Shown here in pieces: positions 7,553 to 12,206 of a stretch of 12,206 nt of DNA (positions within the stretch are counted from its first letter, which is position 1; each line of letters opens with the position of its first letter). A program made the position numbers and the translations under genes. The DNA is from an uncultured Coprococcus sp. GTDB lineage: Bacteria > Bacillota_A > Clostridia > Lachnospirales > Lachnospiraceae. The stretch spans positions 1-12,206 of the forward strand of contig CAAGAB010000077.1 of assembly GCA_900767685.1 (NCBI GenBank), in the 5' to 3' direction. The notes under the pieces were generated by a model. It saw nothing but the letters and a program-made list of their open reading frames with translations. It did not search any database and was not told where the DNA came from.

Positions 7553-8458
7553 TTATTTGTTTTTTAATTTCTCCAGTTCTGCTTTTAGTTTTAGGATTTC
7601 GTTATCTTTGTCGGATAACATCTGGTCTTTCTCGGCAATCAATGCGTTAGTTCTTTCCCGTTCGGCTGCCAGTAACTTTTCGTCTCTTTCTGCTAAAGCT
7701 CTACACAATGGTTGTTCTCCTCCCTTCGAATCAACAGCAGTATAATAAAGATTTGCATCGCCGGATAAGATCCCGGCTAAGGCTAATGTTGAATTATCAA
7801 CAATGGATGTGTCTGTATCTGCTGTATACGAATATATAGAATGTAACACCAGTCTCAACTCATCAAGTGCTTTGTTATTAAATGATAAATCCTCATCGTG
7901 CCCAATGTCAATAACATATAGTGGGTAATCGGGGACGAATGGGGATATTTTATCATCCATATCCATCATCGCATGCAATGAATTTGGGCCATCCCATGGA
8001 TCTTCTCCCGTGTAGAAAATGGCAGTAACTATCGGTGTTATCTTTGTACCCCTCTTTATGCCTGATAATCGTTCATCTACAGTCCATTCGATCTTGTCCT
8101 GATTATTTCTTATTGTAGACAATTCGGAACTATATTCCAAAGCATCATATAACATTTTTCTAATGGGCATAGAATAATGGACTTTTGACTGATCTTCAAT
8201 ACCTAATATAACAAGATAACCGAGCTTTGTCCTTCGAATGTTGTCCCTATACTTATTCACTTTCTCTACTTTATATTTCTGCTTGCCATTATGTATTTTT
8301 ATTGATTCTGCATAAGCAGTGTCATAAGGTTCTAGTTCATCTGCTTTTATAATGGTTTCGTTGTCAAAAAAGAATCCGTTGAACAGAGCCGCAAATGTTT
8401 CGTTGTTTTTAAAGAAATCCTTCAATGCAGAATCGGGACTTGGCATAGTTCGTGTCAC
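7553..8458 (-). CDS. Rpn-family (PD-(D/E)XK) recombination-promoting nuclease / transposase-like protein
   Basis: Resembles the Rpn/PDDEXK 'putative transposase' proteins common in Lachnospiraceae; characterised E. coli RpnA-E are DNA endonucleases that raise RecA-independent recombination. From the GTG start the protein has 301 residues. The family run is ALFNGFFFDNETIIKADELE near the N-terminus, KYRDNIRR with Asp72, then YLVILGIEDQSKVHYSMPIR, where Glu88-x-Gln90 fits the E-x-Q variant of the nuclease core, and MLYDALEY. Further on are TPIVTAIFYTGEDPWDGP and FVPDYPLYVIDI, also typical. Residues about 253-301 form a charged heptad-like coiled coil (RALAERDEKLLAAERERTNA onward). The gene is AT-richer than its neighbours and stands alone between housekeeping genes, suggesting transfer. 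Activity is not shown by sequence alone. Confidence 0.82.
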   Translation of the reverse strand: MTRTMPSPDSALKDFFKNNETFAALFNGFFFDNETIIKADELEPYDTAYAESIKIHNGKQKYKVEKVNKYRDNIRRTKLGYLVILGIEDQSKVHYSMPIRKMLYDALEYSSELSTIRNNQDKIEWTVDERLSGIKRGTKITPIVTAIFYTGEDPWDGPNSLHAMMDMDDKISPFVPDYPLYVIDIGHDEDLSFNNKALDELRLVLHSIYSYTADTDTSIVDNSTLALAGILSGDANLYYTAVDSKGGEQPLCRALAERDEKLLAAERERTNALIAEKDQMLSDKDNEILKLKAELEKLKNK

Positions 8459-8471
8459 AGTTTCCCTCCTT
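8456..8471 (-). promoter_or_regulatory. Ribosome binding site that fixes a GTG start for rpn
   Basis: On the minus strand AAGGAGGG (8471 to 8464) is followed by AAACT and then GTG (8458-8456), an ideal spacing. The frame stays open a further 23 codons upstream to an ATG at 8527, but that part is made of the palindromic leader sequence and has no SD of its own. The internal ATG at 8446 is too far from this SD. Confidence 0.8.
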
Positions 8472-8478
8472 ATGAAAA
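8463..8478. repeat. 16-bp direct repeat, copy proximal to the rpn start
   Basis: TCCCTCCTTATGAAAA is identical to 8608-8623, 145 bp away. On the minus strand it reads TTTTCATAAGGAGGGA and contains the functional SD of rpn. Confidence 0.9.
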
Positions 8479-8484
8479 ATTGGA

Positions 8485-8606
8485 GCAGACGCATTAAAGC
8501 GCTTGCGCGGGCGTCTGCGTGCTTCATAACATGTCGTCAAGCGTAGCTTGATGACCTACGCGCACATCAGTGCGCTTCCTCTGAAGGAATCCTTCCGCTT
8601 AGGCGG
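8485..8606. repeat. Cluster of five short palindromes in the rpn leader
   Basis: Five non-overlapping inverted repeats are packed into about 120 bp: GCAGACGC/GCGTCTGC (8485-8492 with 8511-8518, enclosing GCGCTTGCGC); GTCGTCAAGC/GCTTGATGAC (8533-8542 with 8546-8555, one wobble); GCGCAC/GTGCGC (8560-8565 with 8570-8575); GAAGG/CCTTC (8583-8587 with 8591-8595); CCGC/GCGG (8595-8598 with 8603-8606). It is GC-richer than the flanking AT-rich DNA. It looks like a REP/MITE-type palindromic element or a highly folded 5' leader. No coding capacity is recognised. Confidence 0.7.
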
Positions 8607-8607
8607 G

Positions 8608-8623
8608 TCCCTCCTTATGAAAA
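8608..8623. repeat. 16-bp direct repeat, distal copy with an orphan ribosome binding site
   Basis: Identical to 8463-8478. The minus-strand AAGGAGGG here is followed by ACCCGCCTAAGCGG with no ATG, GTG or TTG at a usable distance, so this second SD starts nothing visible. Confidence 0.9.
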
Positions 8624-8641
8624 TTCTCGGCCGGTAGGCAT

Positions 8642-8670
8642 ACTTTAGACGATTAAAATTGGTATGTCAA
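8642..8670 (-). promoter_or_regulatory. Candidate sigma-A promoter of rpn
   Basis: On the minus strand a perfect TTGACA (8670 to 8665) is followed by a 17-bp spacer and TAAAGT (8647 to 8642, 4 of 6 to consensus). Transcription would start near 8635, giving a leader of roughly 175 nt that contains all five palindromes. Confidence 0.65.
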
Positions 8671-8679
8671 TAGATTTGG

Positions 8680-8706
8680 ACAAATGCGCTTATAAAGCGA
8701 ATTTGT
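8680..8706. repeat. 12-bp inverted repeat just upstream of the rpn promoter
   Basis: ACAAATGCGCTT (8680-8691) pairs with AAGCGAATTTGT (8695-8706) except for one G/A mismatch; the loop is ATA. It ends 9 bp from the -35 box. No T-run follows on either strand, so an operator-like site fits better than a terminator. Confidence 0.45.
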
Positions 8707-8811
8707 GACGCTGAGAGTGGAAAAATGAGGCAAAAATGGGGGCAATTTTACTTTTTGTAAAATGGTAAATACAAAGGATGCAAAAAGAGTTTACCAGTGA
8801 GGAAATGGGCG
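8707..8811. other. AT-rich gap between the rpn promoter region and the alr terminator
   Basis: No gene is seen. It holds a 7-bp hairpin ATTTTAC/GTAAAAT (8745-8751 with 8757-8763, loop TTTTT) and a looser TGGTAAA/TTTACCA pair (8763-8769 with 8790-8796). Confidence 0.5.
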
Positions 8812-8863
8812 AAAACAAAAAGACCAGAAATATGAGAAACTTGCTCTCAACAATTTCTGGTCT
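8812..8863 (-). terminator. Rho-independent terminator of alr
   Basis: On the minus strand AGACCAGAAAT (8863 to 8853) pairs perfectly with ATTTCTGGTCT (8831 to 8821). An inner 5-bp TGAGA/TCTCA stem prolongs the hairpin, and TTTTTGTTTT follows directly. It lies about 50 nt after the alr stop codon. Confidence 0.9.
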
Positions 8864-8914
8864 GTTATAAGAGGTACGATAACGATTGTCTAATTATATT
8901 TGTACAACAAATGG

Positions 8915-10039
8915 CTAGTTGATATACACCCTCGGAACCCTCACCGATATGTTGCACACGATCACATCCACATTCGTGTCAAGCATATTTGCCATGTCCT
9001 CGATGGACATGCCATCACCGAGAAGGGTTACGGTGTCGCCGCGCTGTACATCCGGGATGTCTGTGATGTCCGCCATGCACTGATCCATACATACGCGTCC
9101 GATGATCGGTGCCTCGTGGCCATTTATGATGACCTTACCCTTGTTGGACAGGTAACGGCTGTAGCCGTCTGCGAATCCTACCGGAAGTGTGGCGATCTTT
9201 GTAGGCCTTTTGGTGACAAATGTTCCGCCGTATCCAATCTCAGATCCGGCAGGGACCTCCTTCACCATGGCAACGTATGTGTACCAGCTGAGGATCTCCT
9301 GAAGTCCTGAATTCTTCCAGTCAAAATCATCAGAAGGAGTAAGACCATAGAGGATATCACCGCATCTGACTGCGTCGAGCTGTGCCTCAGGCAGCATCAG
9401 TATGGCAGGGCTGTTGGCTACGTGGTGCTTTGGTATGACAACCCCCATCTTCTCAAGTTCATTTACGGCGTGGAGATATAGGTCAAGCTGCTTTCTTGCA
9501 CTTGTGTGATCCCCCTCATCTGCCCTTGCAAAATGTGTAAATATACCTGTTACGTTCAGGTCGTCCATCTCGCAGATCTTCTTTATAGTGTCAAATGATT
9601 CCTGACATACCGGGAATCCTATTCGGTTCATACCGGTGTTCAGCTTTATCTGGACATTCTGTTTCTTGTCGGCTCTTCTTGCAGCGGCAGCCATGTTCTC
9701 AGCACCCTCCATTGAAAAGACAGTGAGATCAAGGTCGTACTTTGCGGCCTCGTCCAGCATGTCATCTGCTGTATCGCCGAGGATAAGGATAGACTCTGTG
9801 GCCCCTGCGTCCCTGAGCATCTTTCCCTCTTCCCAGATGGCGACTGCGTAGCTGTCTATGCCACACTCTTTAAGAGTCGGGTAAAGTCCTGCAATACCGT
9901 GGCGGTATCCATCGCCCTTCATGACAGCGATAAATTCAACACCCGGTTTCAGTCTTGATTTTATGTTGGCAATATTGCTCCTGAGCTTTGCCAGATCTAT
10001 AACGGCAGCAGTTCTGCCGGCAAATGGTCGGTTGTTCAT
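8915..10039 (-). CDS. alr: Alanine racemase-family PLP enzyme
   Basis: Interconverts L- and D-alanine (serine is possible in some members), supplying D-amino acid for peptidoglycan. The 374 residues match the fold-type III family. PLP lysine Lys41 is in AVMKGDGYRHG. The middle has KLNTGMNRIGF and the FTHFARAD motif. The second catalytic base is Tyr270 in EIGYGGTF, followed by LPVGFADGYSRYLSNKGKVI and the signature IIGRVCMDQCMADIT. The ATG at 10039 has AAGGAG (10052 to 10047) 7 nt upstream; the longer frame from 10081 lacks an SD. The PLP motif departs from the usual AVVKANAYGHG, with Arg where the second Gly normally stands. It is monocistronic, between its own candidate promoter and terminator. 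Alanine racemase is the best name; serine racemase activity is not excluded. Confidence 0.9.
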   Translation of the reverse strand: MNNRPFAGRTAAVIDLAKLRSNIANIKSRLKPGVEFIAVMKGDGYRHGIAGLYPTLKECGIDSYAVAIWEEGKMLRDAGATESILILGDTADDMLDEAAKYDLDLTVFSMEGAENMAAAARRADKKQNVQIKLNTGMNRIGFPVCQESFDTIKKICEMDDLNVTGIFTHFARADEGDHTSARKQLDLYLHAVNELEKMGVVIPKHHVANSPAILMLPEAQLDAVRCGDILYGLTPSDDFDWKNSGLQEILSWYTYVAMVKEVPAGSEIGYGGTFVTKRPTKIATLPVGFADGYSRYLSNKGKVIINGHEAPIIGRVCMDQCMADITDIPDVQRGDTVTLLGDGMSIEDMANMLDTNVDVIVCNISVRVPRVYIN

Positions 10040-10071
10040 GGTTATTCTCCTTCTATAAAAATTCAAGAAAC

Positions 10072-10080
10072 ATTGTATCA
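10072..10080 (-). promoter_or_regulatory. Possible extended -10 promoter of alr
   Basis: On the minus strand TGATACAAT (10080 to 10072) reads as an extended -10 (TGn plus TACAAT). The -35 at 17 bp is only TTCTTT (10100 to 10095). It would give a leader of about 25 nt. Confidence 0.45.
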
Positions 10081-10115
10081 CATATGCAAGTTAAAAAGAA
10101 GAGCATGAATTTGAA

Positions 10116-10155
10116 GGGACAGCACCACTTTATAACAGTAAAGTGGTGCTGCCCC
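10116..10155. repeat. Large dyad between the divergent alr and iorA promoters
   Basis: CAGCACCACTTTA (10120-10132) and TAAAGTGGTGCTG (10139-10151) are perfect 13-bp arms around TAACAG. After one A/C mismatch, GGG (10116-10118) and CCC (10153-10155) extend it. It lies upstream of both genes, 10 bp before the iorA -35 box, and lacks flanking T-runs, so it does not look like a terminator. It could be an operator or a dispersed palindromic repeat. Confidence 0.7.
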
Positions 10156-10165
10156 AGAATATTTG

Positions 10166-10194
10166 TTGTCATTGAAAGCCGTGGAGGGTATAAT
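10166..10194 (+). promoter_or_regulatory. Sigma-A promoter of the iorAB operon
   Basis: TTGTCA (10166-10171), a spacer of exactly 17 bp, and a perfect TATAAT (10189-10194). Transcription would start near 10201, about 40 nt before the iorA start codon. Confidence 0.85.
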
Positions 10195-10241
10195 ATCGAA
10201 ATATAAGAGAATTTATAAATGACTTGGAAGGTAGTATTGTT

Positions 10242-12035
10242 ATGAGAAAAGAATATGTTATGGGTAACGGGGCCATAGCCCTCGGTGCACTTGCGGCGGG
10301 TTTGAACCTTGTGGCGGGATATCCGGGAACCCCATCTTCGGAGATACTGGAGACAGTGGCAAAATACCCGCATGACGGAGTCCATGTGGAGTGGTCGGTA
10401 AATGAGAAGGCGGCTATGGAGGTTGCCGCCAGTGCATCATACAGTGGAGCAAGGACACTTGTGACCATGAAACAGGTGGGTCTCAACGTGGCATCGGATC
10501 CGCTTATGTCGCTGGCGTATGTCGGGATAAAGGGCGGAATGGTTATCGTGTCTGCGGACGATCCGGGACCGATATCGTCACAGACGGAGCAGGATACAAG
10601 GATGTTTGCAGATTTCTGCAGGATCCCGGTATTTGACCCGTCGACTCCTGAGGAGGCATATCAGATGATACAGGATGCATTTGACTACTCGGAGAAATAC
10701 AAGACACCGGTTCTGTTTAGGCCGACAACCAGAGTGTGTCATGCATACGCGTCCATAGAGGTAAAAGACGAGTGGAAGGCAAAGGAATATGAGGGATTTG
10801 TAAAGGATTCAAAGAAATGGGTCATCTTCCCGAGATTGTCATTTGCCAATCATGCCATGATAGAAAAAAGAAATGTAGAGATTGGGGACGACTTCGGCAG
10901 CTACTCCATGAATACGGTGGAGGGCAGCGGTAGCAAGGCTGTATTCGCATCGGGGATTAGCTACTGCTATGCAAAGGAGACGCTTAAGAATGTGCCTGGT
11001 GTGAAGCTGGTCCGTATAGCAACCCCACATCCGTTCCCTGAGCAGTTCGTGAAGAATGCGCTGGACGGAGTGACGGAGGTCATGTGTCTTGAGGAGCTCA
11101 GCCCATACATAGAGAATCAGATATTACGCCTTGCAGGCAGATATCATATGGATATAGATGTCAGAGGAAAGCAGACCGGAGATGTGCCGGCGAGCGGAGA
11201 GCTTTCTACCAACAAGGCTGCGGATATCCTGTGCGATTTCCTTGACCTTGAGAAGACTTCTCAGGTGGATGTGTCAGATGCGCCAGAACTTCCTGTGAGA
11301 CCTCCGGTGCTGTGTGCAGGATGTCCTCACAGAGCGTCATTTTACGCGGTAAAGAAGGCGATGGCCGGCAGAAAGAGCTATTTCTGCGGAGATATCGGAT
11401 GCTATACACTTGGAAATGCCATGCCGCTTGACATGGTGGATACCTGTCTGTGCATGGGAGCCGGAATCACTATGGCGCAGGGCTTCCACTGGGTGGATGA
11501 AGATGGCGTGTGCTTTGCATTTGTGGGAGATTCCACATTCTTTGCATCGGGTATGACAGGAGTGGTAAATGCAGTTTACAATGATGCGAATATGATCCTG
11601 TGTGTGCTCGACAACTCGACCACAGCCATGACGGGACACCAGCCACATCCGGGAACAGGACGCAACATGATGGGCCAGTTCGTGGACAAGGTGAGTATAC
11701 AGAAGGTTCTTGAAGGAATCGGAGTGAAGAAGATAGTCACTGTTGATCCGCTTGATCTTGAGGCGAGCGTGGCAGCAGTTAAGGAGTGTGCGGATATCAG
11801 AGGTGTCAAAGCGATCATTTTCAAGTCGCCATGTATAGCCATCACCAAGCCGTCTGGCAAGATGGAGATATCCGAAAAGTGTATACAGTGTAAGAAATGT
11901 ATCAGAGAGATAGGCTGCCCTGCGATAATCCTGAAGGATGGTAAGGTGGCGATAGATGAAAGCCTGTGTACGGGATGCGGTCTTTGTTCACAGATCTGTC
12001 CGGTGGGGGCGATAGGAGGTGCTTGCAATGAATAA
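10242..12035 (+). CDS. iorA: Indolepyruvate:ferredoxin oxidoreductase, alpha subunit
   Basis: Catalytic subunit of the cytosolic enzyme that oxidatively decarboxylates indolepyruvate and other aryl pyruvates to aryl-acetyl-CoA, passing electrons to ferredoxin in amino-acid fermentation. The 597 residues fit the family. The N-terminal pyrimidine-binding half begins GNGAIALGALAAGLNLVAGY followed by PGTPSSEI. The TPP/Mg site is GDSTFFASG (Gly429-Asp430) through VLDNSTTAMTG (Asn458). The C-terminus is a two-cluster ferredoxin domain with Cys547, 550, 553, 559 and Cys576, 579, 582, 586. CPHRASF between the halves is also typical. I chose the ATG at 10242, with GGAAGG (10226-10231) upstream; the TTG at 10224 lies just before that SD. 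Its end overlaps iorB by 8 nt, as expected for subunits of one complex. Confidence 0.96.
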   Translation: MRKEYVMGNGAIALGALAAGLNLVAGYPGTPSSEILETVAKYPHDGVHVEWSVNEKAAMEVAASASYSGARTLVTMKQVGLNVASDPLMSLAYVGIKGGMVIVSADDPGPISSQTEQDTRMFADFCRIPVFDPSTPEEAYQMIQDAFDYSEKYKTPVLFRPTTRVCHAYASIEVKDEWKAKEYEGFVKDSKKWVIFPRLSFANHAMIEKRNVEIGDDFGSYSMNTVEGSGSKAVFASGISYCYAKETLKNVPGVKLVRIATPHPFPEQFVKNALDGVTEVMCLEELSPYIENQILRLAGRYHMDIDVRGKQTGDVPASGELSTNKAADILCDFLDLEKTSQVDVSDAPELPVRPPVLCAGCPHRASFYAVKKAMAGRKSYFCGDIGCYTLGNAMPLDMVDTCLCMGAGITMAQGFHWVDEDGVCFAFVGDSTFFASGMTGVVNAVYNDANMILCVLDNSTTAMTGHQPHPGTGRNMMGQFVDKVSIQKVLEGIGVKKIVTVDPLDLEASVAAVKECADIRGVKAIIFKSPCIAITKPSGKMEISEKCIQCKKCIREIGCPAIILKDGKVAIDESLCTGCGLCSQICPVGAIGGACNE

Positions 12036-12206
12036 AGATATTCTGGTCTGCGGAGTAGGCGGACAGGGAACGGTTCTTGCGTCCAAGCTCATCGCATCGG
12101 CTTATATGGCAAAGGGCGAGACGGTACATTCGGCGGAGACCATAGGAATGGCGCAGAGAGGCGGAAGTGTCACGAGCCATGTGAGGATCGGTGAGGCGTA
12201 TTCGCC
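12028..12206 (+). CDS. iorB: Indolepyruvate:ferredoxin oxidoreductase, beta subunit (cut by the window end)
   Basis: Partner of IorA; the gamma-type 2-oxoacid oxidoreductase subunit. Only the first 59 codons are visible. They start MNKDILVCGVGGQGTVLASK, the usual GVGGQG loop, and continue with HSAETIGMAQRGGSVTSHVR, a strong signature of this subunit. The ATG has AGGAGGT (12014-12020) 7 nt upstream inside the iorA coding sequence, and the start precedes the iorA stop, so translation is probably coupled. Confidence 0.95.
   Translation, partial: MNKDILVCGVGGQGTVLASKLIASAYMAKGETVHSAETIGMAQRGGSVTSHVRIGEAYS

Noticed and set aside
8459..8527. 23-codon N-terminal extension of rpn starting at the ATG at 8527
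   Set aside because: It has no ribosome binding site, is composed of palindromic leader sequence, and a near-ideal SD sits right before the GTG at 8458.
8485..8623. CRISPR-like array in the repeat-rich rpn leader
   Set aside because: The palindromes differ from each other and the only direct repeat occurs twice at 145 bp, so there is no repeat-spacer periodicity and no cas gene.
8900..9310. Rightward open frame of 136 codons opposite alr
   Set aside because: Antisense shadow of the conserved racemase C-terminus, with no ribosome binding site or recognisable domain.
10116..10155. Intrinsic terminator between alr and iorA
   Set aside because: The flanking genes diverge from it and no T-run follows on either strand.

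Overview
The window looks like a chromosome segment from a low-to-mid GC Gram-positive anaerobe of the class Clostridia, most likely Lachnospiraceae (Coprococcus/Roseburia-like). The reasons are strong purine-rich Shine-Dalgarno (SD) sites, TTGaca/TATAAT-type promoters, a Bacillota-type decarboxylase-tmk-holB-ricT-yabB-rsmI gene order, an indolepyruvate:ferredoxin oxidoreductase, and an Rpn/PD-(D/E)XK 'transposase-like' protein of a kind I associate with gut Lachnospiraceae. The taxonomic call is inference.

Layout. (1) 1-927: the 3' part of a YghZ-type aldo/keto reductase, closed by a strong intrinsic terminator. (2) 971-7283: a rightward housekeeping cluster comprising an Orn/Lys/Arg decarboxylase-family PLP enzyme, thymidylate kinase (tmk), the DNA polymerase III delta' subunit (holB), the PSP1-domain protein RicT, a YabB/TrmN6-like methyltransferase and the 16S rRNA methyltransferase RsmI. 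It matches the Bacillus subtilis yaaO-tmk-yaaQ-yaaR-holB-yaaT-yabA-yabB-yazA-rsmI cluster, but yaaQ, yaaR, yabA and yazA are absent. (3) 7284-8906: an accessory patch with an AT-richer, leftward Rpn-family nuclease gene. Its leader holds a compact set of short palindromes bracketed by a 16-bp direct repeat that duplicates the gene's SD. (4) 8812-10080: a leftward alanine-racemase-family gene with its own terminator and a candidate promoter. (5) 10116-12206: a large perfect-arm dyad between divergent promoters, then the start of the iorA-iorB operon, with iorB cut by the window edge.

How the genes work together. Region 2 supplies dTTP synthesis, clamp loading, RNA processing and translation-apparatus modification, and is probably co-transcribed (gaps of about 50-125 nt and one TGATG overlap). 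iorAB oxidises aryl pyruvates to aryl-acetyl-CoA with ferredoxin, as in amino-acid fermentation. The racemase supplies D-amino acids for the cell wall.

Most of the window is ordinary. The parts that deserve attention are the likely palindromic insertion in the rpn leader, an in-frame 14-residue tandem repeat that has expanded the decarboxylase, a separate unexplained insertion in the YabB-like methyltransferase, and the dyad between alr and iorA. I see no clear new defence or biosynthetic system.
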